Source: Arbacia lixula
Lineage: Eukaryota > Echinodermata > Echinoidea > Arbacioida > Arbaciidae
Direction of reading: 5' to 3'
Assembly: GCA_963669155.1 (NCBI GenBank)
Contig: OZ022588.1
Coordinates: 16,022,670-16,086,669 of the forward strand
DNA length: 64,000 nucleotides
Shown here: positions 12,535 through 29,200 of the stretch, one piece after another
Numbering within the stretch: the stretch's first letter is position 1
How the letters are laid out: each line of letters begins with the position of its first letter
Position numbers and translations under genes: made by a program
Notes under the pieces: model-generated
What the model was told of the DNA's origin: nothing
What the model saw: only the letters and a program-made list of their open reading frames with translations
The model's database searches: none

Positions 12535-13638
12535 GAACTGTAACCGTTTACCCAGGGTATCCTATTCAGTGATTAAACACTGTTCTACCAGGGGCCCTGC
12601 TTTGATATTAAATTGACAATTACTGGTAAGCCTCACCCCTGTGGTTGCTGCAGTTCCAAAGGAAAGTTTGGCATCCTTACTGGAGCAGGATCACAAAGCC
12701 TGAAAAGTTTACCATGAGCAGTGGGTTAGATTGCTTACAAATAAGTCTGAAAAGACAGTCTTATGTCTTCTTAGTTGGCCTGTGCACTAATCGTAGAAAT
12801 CTTAGTCTTGACACGCAGACCTTTTTAGATGGACTGGCAAGGGTTCATGCTAGTTTGCAGGCTCAAACACTTGTTAGTCAGTTAGTCTGATTCCAAGGGT
12901 CTGAAATGCACAGACTAGGTCATATGAATGCCTCTCTTTTGAGAGACAATGGACATGTCAAAGCATTAGTCTACCTAGCAGACACATTTTTTGAAAGATT
13001 GTCTCAATTGAGTCTGATTCTGCACACTAGGTTTGTAAAGGTTGTCAGTATACAAGTCTTCATATTATATGAGCGAAGTGCATACACTATCTCCCTACCA
13101 GTACCTGTATGAAGACCACCAGGTACGTAGGCCATCTATATTCATGGAGTGGAGGGCATCAGTTTAATGATCAAACATCAAAATGGGTCATCTTAAAGGA
13201 TTAGCACGAAGGCAAACAGAAGTTTGGGTCATAAATGGGTGTCAAAATCTTAAGGCTGGTGTTAGGAGGCTTACGTGCATGTGTGGACTATCCATTGGTC
13301 AAAAGGCTAGAGTGAAATAGACCAAAGAGCACTTGCTCTTTGCCTTCTCTCTGTGTAATTAAGGGCTTATTATGAAAGGGTTCACTTCTTGAGGAGAAGT
13401 GGTACAGTTACTTTGAATATGAAAGGCTTTGGGAGTGGGATAATGGGGGTTTGAGGCTTTTGATATCTCTTGAGACATTTAAGTAAAAGCCAAGTGAAGA
13501 GCTTGAAGCTTGCATATCCCTTTTACAAACATGACATTAGGCATGGCTCAGCTGTGTATGCTCCATAAACTATCATACATGGCGTCTTACTGTCATAGAA
13601 TGTGATGACATTTGAATAAATGAAATCTGGAGTATTGT

Positions 13639-18119
<4,481 letters not shown>

Positions 18120-19060
18120 GGTGAGCTGCACCAGTGTGTGCGTACAGTGTAGCGTAGCGGCAGAGTGACTGAGGAAACCGACCATCCAACCGCAGTGTGT
18201 GCAAACCATTGCATGATTGAATAGCAGACTACGCTAGACTGCAGAGCGCCCATCGCGACTACTCCGCTCCCTCAGTTTGGTTGAGTAATTCTACATCTCC
18301 TCTACCACGGGTTTAGTTTGTACACTACCTCCGTCACATCACATCACATCACATCGAGAGGGTGCGTGTACGTGGTCCATCCCCCAGCACAGTTAGCTTA
18401 TCATCGCATAGCACCGCAGCAGTGGGAAACGTAAAAGCGGCTCTGAGCTCAGTTTTATGTTTGATACACCTGTCATATCGAGAGATGATGATGATGCTCT
18501 GCAAGATGGTTGTAGTGGTGGTGGAAGCCTAGTGCCAAATACCTCACTGGATGAGGAGAAGGAACATTTTGACATTGATTTTGCTGACTTGCTGCAATGA
18601 TATTCCTGCAGCAATATGGACTGAAGACTCGCTTGGATACCTGCAATGTATCTTTCATGACACATAGTAACTCAAGAGGAATGTTCATCATGTATAATCC
18701 ATCCTTACTTATCCACAGTCCATGTGGACATGGTGAAGTGAGCATTTAAGTGCAACACAGTCATCTGCTAGCTGCTGGAGTTATGTGACTCTCAACTTAT
18801 ATTTTATGTAGTGCAATGCAGGAAATGTGGCATATGTAACGAATTGCCTCAAACTACAAGGAACAATTTGTATTTAAGTAAATTCCCTATCAAGAAGATC
18901 GGAAGAAAGATCTCCTCTTCTTGGTCAGTTTTTAATGGTGTACTGCCGCTCCTCTTCCCAATCCTCCTACTCTCATTGGAATATTCTGGATATATATTTG
19001 CTGGACTGGGATATTGCTACGACGGCATATAAAGACACTGTCGCTCAACTGTTGCTGAGG
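18120..19060 (+). promoter_or_regulatory. Candidate DDR promoter / 5' untranslated exon region
   Basis: Between about 18120 and 18460 CpG dinucleotides and GC content rise locally (for example GTAGCGTAGCGGCAGAG, CATCGCGACTACTCCGC), against AT-rich flanks. A strong donor-like site (GAGG/gtaagaaa) lies at 19061 and an acceptor-like ttttcccag at 20077, just before the coding exon. This fits a non-coding first exon spliced to exon 1. No TATA box or initiator is asserted. Inference only. Confidence 0.3.
18457..18600 (+). CDS. Small acidic ORF (47 aa), possible upstream ORF
   Basis: ATG at 18457 to TGA at 18598-18600. The peptide has an Asp run (SRDDDDALQDG), a Gly/Ser turn (SGGGSL) and an acidic C-terminus (LDEEKEHFDIDFADLLQ). 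The frame lies in the GC-richer stretch that may be the 5' leader of DDR, 1.5 kb before its start codon. No similarity recognised. It could be an upstream ORF, an unrelated micropeptide or chance. Confidence 0.2.
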   Translation: MFDTPVISRDDDDALQDGCSGGGSLVPNTSLDEEKEHFDIDFADLLQ

Positions 19061-19242
19061 GTAAGAAATAAAAAAAAGACAGGGAGAGAAAGTACAATTA
19101 TTTACTGTGTCTGTGCTTACTTATCAAAACTGATGCCTAATTGAAACAGACATCCTAAACCATGTTACGGATAGTGTGTATCTTACAGAATACAGAATCT
19201 CTTTTTTTGTTTTGTGGGGACAAAATCGCCTTGATTCTCCTC

Positions 19243-19376
19243 TGATGATGCATTAGCCTAAAAAGCATCATCATTCATGTTTTATGCTGAACTGGACAAA
19301 ATATACCGTGGTTCAAAATTGCGACTCCTTCCCTTTCTTCCCTTTCCCTTAACCCGTGCCAATTCCTTTGAGCTGT
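19243..19376. mobile_element. Partial copy of the CACTACAGCTCAAAGG hairpin element
   Basis: Only the central loop and right arm are present: GATGCATTAGCCTAAAAAGC, then GCTGAACTGGACAAAATATA, CTCCTTCCCTTTCTTCCC and CCAATTCCTTTGAGCTGT. The left arm is missing. Confidence 0.75.
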
Positions 19377-20129
19377 CATGGCTGTAGTGTAGGAATGGTA
19401 AAAATACTTGTCATGGGCTCACATTGACTTGAACATTTCAAATGTGTCCAATCCTATAAGTAAACCAGACAGTAGCCTGTGCTACGAATGAAATACAAGA
19501 AGAAGAATGCTGTACATGGGGGATTCTTATTGTTCAGTTTGTGAAAAGATATCATTATAAGGGGAAATGGAAGACTTGCATTGTTCATTGTTTACTTTTC
19601 ATTTAACAATGAAGTTAAGCATGAGAGGCAAACAACAAAATAGTAGCTTTTTCATGCTTTTTGTTAATTCTATGGCTGTGTTACATTTCACATTTCATAA
19701 ACTTGATCTGTGTTTCGTGCAGTGTTTTAAAGAAATCTTGCCTGCAAACGTGCTACGCTCCCTTTATTATCAGATCCAAGTGCAGCGACATTGATACCAG
19801 CATTCCCACTCAAATACCAGAGCTCCTGGGCTAGTGTGTGAATTCATGTGCCCTCAAGAAAAGCTTTTTGCACTGAAATGCCAAACCAGTTGTGGCAGTA
19901 ATAAACCATGAACCATTCTACTTTTCTCCATCCCCACTTACAATTCCCACCCGAGAGAATTCACCCTCCATATTTGATGTGTATATTCATGTACAAGTGG
20001 CATCTGATAATTTGCCGAAAGTGACTGAATGTTCTTGAGTGTTTTTAAACAGCTGAAGTTGTCTGTACTTTTCCCAGTTCTTCGGCTGATCTGTCGCCTC
20101 GTTGGATCGTGAGGACAACTCAAATCGCC

Positions 20130-20217
20130 ATGGAGTGTGCCAACCTTTTAACAGTACTACTATTCTTCCTGGTTTCATCAGTACTCCTGCAATGCGTGAG
20201 CGCATCCTTAGAACTGA
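20130..20217 (+). CDS. DDR: DDR exon 1 (signal peptide)
   Basis: The ATG at 20130 opens a classic secretory signal: a short N-region (MECAN), a hydrophobic core (LLTVLLFFLVSSVLL), then a likely cleavage near QCVSA. The exon ends ...GAACTGA before gtaagt at 20218 (phase 1). The remaining base joins AT from exon 2 to give the Asn just before TCRYPLG, where the discoidin domain begins in vertebrate DDRs. No in-frame alternative start is needed. The stretch upstream carries an acceptor-like site (ttttcccag at 20069-20077), so this exon probably begins at about 20078 and is preceded by one or more non-coding exons. Confidence 0.88.
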
Positions 20218-23200
20218 GTAAGTACATCTCAAGACTTCCATTCTTAAAGGGAAAGTCCACCCTGAAGTTAAGTTTTTTTTATTAAAGCTAAATATGAAAA
20301 AACATAATGTCAGTGAAAGTTTGACAAAAATCCGTCAAAGGATAGGAAAGTTACAGTCCTTTCAAATTTTGATTTTGTGATGTCACTGCAAGGTGCTCTT
20401 CAATATTTCATGTGCTGCATGATTCTGTAAATTTTTTGTGTTTTTGATGGAGGAATTAATCTTTTTCATAGAGGTACATGTATGTGTCTAAAAATGTGTG
20501 TCTAATGATATATATGCATATCTTCTTGAGAAAATTGAAAATGTTACACAACATTAATGGAGAGCATCTCACATGTGACATCACAAAATCAATTAAAAAA
20601 AAGTAGTAACTCTTTTGCCCTTTCTTTGCCCGTCAAACTTGAATTAAAATGTTTCTTTCATGTTTTTGCTTTTATTAAAACCAACTTATAACTCCAGGGT
20701 GGACTTTCCCTTTAACTTTGTTCTACAGCTCTTCAGTTTGATGTGCTTTTTTTTTGTGTGAAGAAGATCATGTACCAGTATACAAAGTATGCTTACTCCC
20801 ATGTTGTTGTTGTTATTCTTCGATGATGGGTCTGAAGGTCAGCCCTCAAGCGTACATGTACATATATGTTAGGGTTACATTATCATGTGATTACCATTGC
20901 TATTGTTATTGTTACTTCTTATTTCCTGTATTTGTGAAGTGTTGTTGTTGAAAAAAAAAGTCCCCCCAGAATTGCAGAATTGAAGATCATTCACCCAATC
21001 TAAAAATAATGTCCATCTTCAATTGTTGTTTGATGAGTTATGGAGTACTTCCTGTCAGTTTTGGCCATGAACTGAACTGGAGGGGTTAATAGCAGAATTC
21101 AGGCAGACACATTCCTCCCCAACATGTGTTCGTGACGGCTGGTGGCTAGCTGGCTGGTACATACATACCTACATGTATGTACTTGAACTACACAGCATTG
21201 TGTGTGTTGAACTACATACATGTACTGTACATGTACATAAGTCTCCAGTACATTTTGAAATGTTGTTGTGAATGCTAAACCAGCAATGTCAGGCAAAAAG
21301 ATGTATACACATTTATTTTCTTTTTAAGCCTACTGTTATGAATCAAACATCCCGATCTGAGTTACCCTGAATTTTATTTATCACTATTATCAATTTGGAA
21401 AATACTTTTTTTCAAAGGGGCTCTTACATGTACTTGATGTTATTTCTGTGTTTTTATTTTTGCCCTACATGTTTTTTTTTTATTCCTTGTAACACGTGCA
21501 TACAGTAGACATACAGTAGGACCATGAAGGTGCAAGTTATGACAATGTTAAACAAAGATGTGTGAGCAATACAAAGAATTTGGTCATTACAATTACAAAA
21601 TTACAAAATATGAGGGAATGGTGAAAGGGATGAGTAGAAAAGAACGAAATCTTTTTTTGAGAAAGGTATTGACAGTTGATGTTTTTACATTCATTGCACA
21701 ATATAGCTGCGTACACCACTTTGAAGTCATAGCTCATAACAGAAATATTCAACACTGCAGTTGTGTTGCATAATTACAATGACAGTACATGTATACAACA
21801 GCTCAAAGGAATTGGCACAGGGAAATGAAAAGGGAAGAAAGTGAAGGAGCCGCAGTTTTAAACCGCAGTATGTTTTGTCCAGTTCAGCATGAAACACGTT
21901 GCTTTAGCCTAAAATGCATCAGGTTTCATGCTGAACTGGACAAAATATACCACGTTTAAAACTGCGGCTCCTTCCCTTTCTTCCCTCTCCCTTTCCCTAT
22001 GCCAATTCCTTTGAGCTGTAGTGTAGCGTTTCTGAGTATAAAGATATATGTAAGAGTGATTTAAAGAGCCCTTAAAACTACATGTCACTCCTGCTCGTGT
22101 TTCATCTTCTAAGAAGCAGAGGGGAGGCTAAGGATCAATATTAATCAAGTACCCTAGGGCTGCCATGAAGTGTGTCTGCAATAATGGCCATCCTTTCTCC
22201 TAAGATTGCTCCCCTCCCTGAGATTGCTGAAACAAAAATGAGGAAAATAGTAATGTTTGTTGAATATTTTGTAGTATAAGGACTGTAGTATTATTGCCAC
22301 TGTTATTTATGCGATATACAGCATTTATGTTATGTGAAGCCTTTCTTTTAGAATAACAGTATCAGATAAAAACAAGCTCCTAGAGTTTCATCTTGTAAGT
22401 AGCTAATATGCTCGGAGCTGAGAAGTAAAGATCAATCTTAATCAAGTACCATCTGACAGCCATCATGTTTAAAGACAGGATACCCTTTTTACAGGCCAAG
22501 AAAGAAAAGTGTTATTATAAAACACAGAAAATGGAAGAAAATACTGTATTAGAACTTCCCTACCAATACTAGAACTGGAAACTGAAGTAGAATTATAGTG
22601 ATCACTAGATTTCGAGGAGGTTTTTGGTGGGTTCTTGTTCTTGTAACCTAGAGACCGCTGTTTACTTTGGCCTGCACCACAGTGCGTTAACAAGGATACT
22701 TTTTCACTTTTTCTGAAAACGTTTGTGAAGGTTTGACTGTGAGATTTCGTACACGATATTGATAGATTACATACTGCTGATAGTGCTGATTCCTGCCGAG
22801 TTTTGCAAATGGTCCAAGAGATAGCTTTCAGACAGTTATTGAAAACGAACCATGTATAGTCCCCGCAATGTGAGGCTTCTTTCAAGCTTTTGCTTAGAAT
22901 ATTCCCTCTCAGTATTTCTTCATCATAAACATTCATGAGAGGCTCAAAATTAAAGATCAAAACCATCACTTTCTTGTCTAATAGAGCAACTATCTGATTA
23001 CCATTGGTATGATGATGTGCAGTAAGCCAATGGAGATATCAAGGCCTGGTAATGTAGGGTTACTGTAAGTGTACCTGCAATACCAGTATCTTTACTGTTA
23101 ATAAAAAGAGATGGCTTGTGAAAACAGAAATATTGATAGCGCATTTGGGGATAAATTTCCTAGCATCTGCATGCATTAGAGCATACTGTGCATTGTGTGA

Positions 23201-26200
23201 AGAGTGCACAGCAGGTTGCCTCTAGAGCAAAAGGGGTAACAAATTTGATCTCTTTTGAATACACAGTTGTTTATTAAACTATAAATGTTGGTAGGCTGAA
23301 ATTGCTCATCAAATTTGAGGAGTGAGATTAACTTCTGTTCATGTTGCATTGCAAATTGCAAAATAACAAGAGAATACTATGTTTAGGGACCATTCTTCAG
23401 AGTTCAGACCCTACTGGCCTACCTGTATGGTAAAGAGTCTGTAAGTCAAGACTAAGTGTTTTGTTGACCCTAGATGTTTGATTTGTGAAGCCAATTCTTT
23501 GGCTAGAGACAAAGCTAAGGTGGGCAATCTACATTGTGAATGAATAAGTGACTGCATACATGTACATGTACACAGTGCACACAGGCTGCATGCATGCTTG
23601 GTACATTGCTGTCTTGGCACTCTCCATGTACAATAGCTGTGCTCAGAATTAAATTCATCACTAACATGTTAGTTTGCAGTTGTTGTTTTTTTAGTCGTAA
23701 AATTTTCCTAGAAAAACAAAAAGTTAGAAATGTACATACCGTATGTAGTCACTCAAAGAATGTTCTTCCGTCATACATTTGCTGTGTTTATTCATGCCTC
23801 TGCAATAAAGTTGCGGAATTGCATTATGTTTCCTGGTTTATGTTTACGCATAATAATTAACTAAATTTCATCAAATTTTGTGCAATGATAGTATATGGCA
23901 GGGACATTCACTGATAAAATTTGGGGTTATGTCAGTCAAAGGTCAAAGGTTACATGTCAAGGTCAAAACCTAAGATTATACCTTTTACATGCCATAAGTC
24001 ATTAAGCTTTCCATCGATACCAAATTTAGCATTCCCCTGCTTGACTTTCAATATCTTCTTTGAAGATGGCTCGTCCCTTTTACAAACATCTGCAAACTTC
24101 ATGAAAGTTTGCACATATTTAGCATGTATCTTTGGGATACCAACTATGAAATTTTAAGGTCAGAGGTACTATAACTCCTGTAGAATAAATGAAAATCTAC
24201 CTAGTTTTCACCGAGATGTGACTATTTTCATGGTACGAAAAAGAAAAGCTTGATTAATTGTTGAAGATTATTTCCTCAAAACCGAATATTATGCTTTGTT
24301 GATTCCAGGGAAAGGTTATATAGCCACTCTCAATTGATGGTAAAGTCAGGGAACTTTCAGAATTAGGTCTGCAAAAGGGACGGGGTACCTTTTAGGGGAA
24401 ACCATTTCATGCCCATAGCCTGGCCATACTCTCCATTATTTCCTCTCTATTTATTTGAGCGGAATCCTAAGTAAGGAAATCTGCTACAAGATCTCCTCAA
24501 ATGCTTGTTCTGCCAAATGAGAAATCCCCACCCTCAACAAGTTCAATTTCAATTCCATTTTCTTGATAATGACATCTAAATACAAAAATAGATCAGTATT
24601 CCCACAGGATTCAGGGGTTATTAGGGTATATTATATTCCAGATAGTGTATTTCATGCTTGGGACTTCATGTACATGTACGTTCTTAGAATTAAACATGAA
24701 ATTTTGTCACTTCCATACACTGTTTACTATTGAAAAAAGTATGCCTTTCTCTTCTCTCTCTCTCTCTTTATTTCTCACACTCTCTCTTTCTTTATTCTCT
24801 TCTCTAGTTCTCTGTCTATCTTTTTGTTCACCCCCTCCCCCCCACTCTCCCACTTCATTTCATTTCCCTAATCACCATCTCTTCCTCCATAGCACTACAT
24901 ACATGTAATATGGATCTGTTTTTATCAATGATTATGATAAGGTTAATGTACACAACCTCTTAAATGCATTTCCCTAGACATGAAGATCTCAAAATATTAG
25001 CTTTTTTTTACTTGTATTTAATGACAATGTGAATGGTAGATAATGGGAGCGTTTGATTCATATTAATTCTAGCCATTGTAAGTACAATGTCTACATTTGT
25101 AAATTGCATCAGTCGAATTCAATGAACTATGGAGAGAAAGAAAAAAATTATAAAAACAAGGCCTTAGTATGGCAATATTCTGGTTCAGGAACTACATGTA
25201 CATTTTATGTGTTTTTCTTAATTTCCACATATTTCCTAACCAGTTTAAATAAAGGGCTTAAAATTGGCCAGATGACTGTTAATCATGGAATGTTAGTATA
25301 CAAAGACTGGTACTTCAAAATGTGCTCTTTGGTCAATTGTTTGGTCAAGAAACAGATGCCCGTATTCACTACACAAGGCTGTAAGCCCACTCTGACTTGT
25401 GTTAAAAGTCAAGTGACCATTCAAAGTGTCAGCAGCGTTCTAACAACATATAGTCCACTGGAAAGTATTTCAAATTAAAGGGGAATTGAATACAAACAAG
25501 TTTTTACTTTTGGCACTTTTGTGAATAAGTTACGTGTACTAGTAATACAAGAGCTATGTATGACTGTTAAGTTTCATACAGCATTACCGGTTCATGATTT
25601 TTGCCAAATTCTTCCTGTAACTTAAAGGTGCTTGTTATGTAAGCCTGTTAGCCTACTTGTACAGTGTATACCAGTGTGTCACCTGTTGCCACAATAGTCA
25701 ACATAAACTGGCCAGATGGTCAACAGTTTATTGCACATCTAATTTCTTCATTACTAGCTTCCAGATAATTTATAGCCACAATTTGTGATGTTGCACAACC
25801 ATGATATGTACCAGCATATTAAAGGAAAGGGTCAAATGCATGAAAACTAGTCATAGGAAATAATTGTGACATAAATTTATATGAGGCCCCAGGGATGTGA
25901 CCATTAGTGTTAAAAAGGTCAGGTTCAGAGAGTAATTGTGCACTGCGCTTTAGTTAATACTGAAACAACCATAGAAGCAGTGTCAGTGCCAGTGTTATCA
26001 CTGTATTACTGTGTTGGCTTTAATGAAAGATCCAACGATTGTACATGTATGGTACTGTATTCTCTCTCTTTGAAATCAAACCGAGTGTAAGGTTTTAAAT
26101 TCTAAATCTAATACGTAATGTTTTAGTCATCCTTCCATCATGTATGCAGTACACACATACTTCTGGTTAAACTGATTATGTGCCAGGTATGCATTTTGTC

Positions 26201-29200
26201 ACCAGTATTGTACATTACAGCCCAAAGGAATTGGCATAGGGAAAGGGAAAGGGAAGAAAGGGAAGGAGCCGTAGTTTTAAACCATGGTATATTTTGTCCA
26301 GTTCAGCATGAAACATGATGCATTAGCCTAAAAGGCATCAGGTTTCATGCTGAACTGGACAAAATATACAGCGGTTTTCGGCTCCTTCCCTTTCTTCCCT
26401 TTCCCTTTCCCTATGCCAATTCCTTTGAGCTGTAGTGTACTTGTGCAACTACATGTATATGCAGCTGAATATATTTGTAGGCACTTCCTCGCTGAGGTGG
26501 CGTACAGTGAGTGTGAATGAGCTCTTATTATGCGGATGGAAAACGCAGGAACCCAGCGTGTTATTGCGGAGCTTGAACAAACAAAAACAAGCTGGCCGCT
26601 TCAAATTGTTTTGAGATTCAAGCAGCAGTCTGAAGGGGTAATTGCACCAGCATCATGCATACATGTAGGTTGCCGTGACGTCAGTGTTGGGTTGTATTAT
26701 TTATTGTCTGTGTTCATACATATTGCATGCTGCAGAAGAGAAGTTTGCAGGCACAGACTAATCTGGTTTCCAGGCTGTTAAACATTTCTGATCCCAACTG
26801 ACTAAAAATAGAGTACAAAATTACGCTATTAAAGAATGATAATTTTATCATTCTGGGTGGAGCTACATGAAGAGAATAAATTGAGTATGATAAGTCTACT
26901 GTAGCCAGACTCTTCATTTAATAGTTTGATTGAAAAATGCCAACAGCCTGGAAGCCAGGCTACATGTAGCTAGCACAAACCCTTATTTATAGTCAGTTAC
27001 TGAGCTAAATACAAATGAAGCTTCAAAGCTTTTGGATATGTCTAATCCCAACTGATAGATAAAGTCAAATACTCATGGCCATAAGACTAGTCACTTTTCA
27101 TTCTCCTCTTTTCTCAGTCTGTAGAAGAAATCAAGGATGATGTGAAAATATACTGAAGTCTGTTGAAGCCAGACCCCTTTGTGGAATAGTTTGGATTAGA
27201 TATGGCCAATACTATGGATTAAAATTATACAAAACACTGAATAAGAGTAGAGGAATTGAAAAGAACACCTCCAAATTCGCCAAAACTGCTGTTAAATCTA
27301 CCCTGCACTCTATAAAAATGAAATTAAGATGAAATGCAATTCCCCATACCATTACCTAAATATTTACAATTGTGTGGTTACAGAATAGAATTCCTTGGAA
27401 TGTCAAATCATTATCATTCCTCCCACCCACTCAGTCGTTTAGGTTGAATGAACCCCTCAATGATTACAGTTTGTGGCAAGTCCTCCAAGTCACTGATGTT
27501 TAAAATATTTGTAGCTTTTGTGCTGCTCTCACGAGCTATCTTTTGAAAGATGGAAGAATCATTTTGACATGGATGAGTATTATGATTTCAATCATATTTC
27601 AACAGTTTGCGGCAGTCCCGCACAAGTTTTAATATTTTTTACCCTCCAGACACAAACTTTTGTTTTTATTGGAAGAAGAATTTTGGCATGGGAGAATACC
27701 AGGAGTTTACTGACATTGAATCGTTGTCCAATGACACCAGTTTCCAAGGAAAAAGAAACTTCTAACAATCTGGTCAAACCACAGAAGTTTACTCTGGGGC
27801 ATGATATGACTTTCTTGCTAGGAATTTGAAATCAATTGAGTGGTTTGTTATTGTTTACAGTGCAAATACTACAGTAGCATATATCAAACAGATTTTTACC
27901 AGTGAATATAATGAACAGTTAATGTTTGATATAGATGCACAGTGTGTTGTTCAAATCACCTCTTTCTTTCAAAGGAAAGACGTGTAAATAGAACGATCTG
28001 TGGAATACTTGAGCAAATCAATTAATTTAGATAATAAGTGAGTTTGGCAGAACATTGGAAATATAACAAAACAAGTTCTGCAATTGCATGGAACTTATTT
28101 TTCTGAATTCGTATTCAATGCTGATTAAAATTTTGTTAATTGTATTTGAAGACATTACCCATACATGTAGATTATTTCTCAAATCATGAATATGTGCCAA
28201 AAATATGCAATCAAGAAACGTGTGTTTTTTTCAAGGATCGAAGACCTACCAAATTTTGAAAACAAATTCTTGTGTGCTATTCGAGTCAGAAAATGTACAC
28301 ATATATATTTGCTTTGTTCAGCTTTGGTTGCAGAGTGTATTTGTACAGTATCTTATCTCATATACATACATCAAGTCAACCAAAAAATTACTTTTTTTCT
28401 TTCCAGGGCTCTTTTTGGAGAAACTTAAAAATTTTCCAGGGCTACTTTTTCATTTTCCAGGGCTCTTTTCCCACTTTCCAGGGCTACAATTTCTGGAGCT
28501 ATTTCGCGTTTTTTTTTTTTTTTTTTTATTTGTGTGTGTGTGTGTGTCAGGCGCGTACGCAGGATTTTTGTAAGGGGGGGGGGGGGTTACGAGAAGTTGG
28601 TGAGCATGGGGGGTGGGGGTGGTAGTGGTGGGTTTTGAAGTGTTTTTTCTTCACAAATTTCTCCATTCCGTCAAGTCTCAAACAGTGCTCTTAGTGGGTG
28701 GTGGGGGGGGGGGTTCAGCCAAAACAAATTTTTAAAAATGGAGGCGAAAGAGGAGGGGGGGGGGGGGGTTGACCAAAAAAAACCGAAAAGGGGGGGGGGG
28801 GGGGTTAACAAATTAAAAAGTTGATTCAGGTTAAATACTTCATTGGCGTCAGCGACTCAGCTCAGTCAGAGCCAGGGGCATAAACTTAAACATGCACAGT
28901 ACATACTGTACGGTAAGTACAGATTGATATATATCTTGTAATCTAAATTTAAGATTTGATAAATGTTATGTAGATCTAATGTAGTTGAATCTTGAAGATT
29001 TTCAATGTCATGGAATATGAAAAAAAAAAAATGCACTGCAAACTGTGTTGCCCGGCCATAAATGGTCACAACGGGATAGTCACAATCAAACAATAGCTCT
29101 CCCGTAGTTACGGCCGCCTTACTAGTCGGCAAACTGGTATGCCACAGCAGCTGCCATACCCGTTTGCAGACTAGTAAGGCGGCCGTAACTACGGGAGAGC

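Noticed and set aside
25053-25478. 141-codon ORF
   Set aside because: AT-rich, no domain recognised, no splice context; consistent with a chance frame in intron 1.
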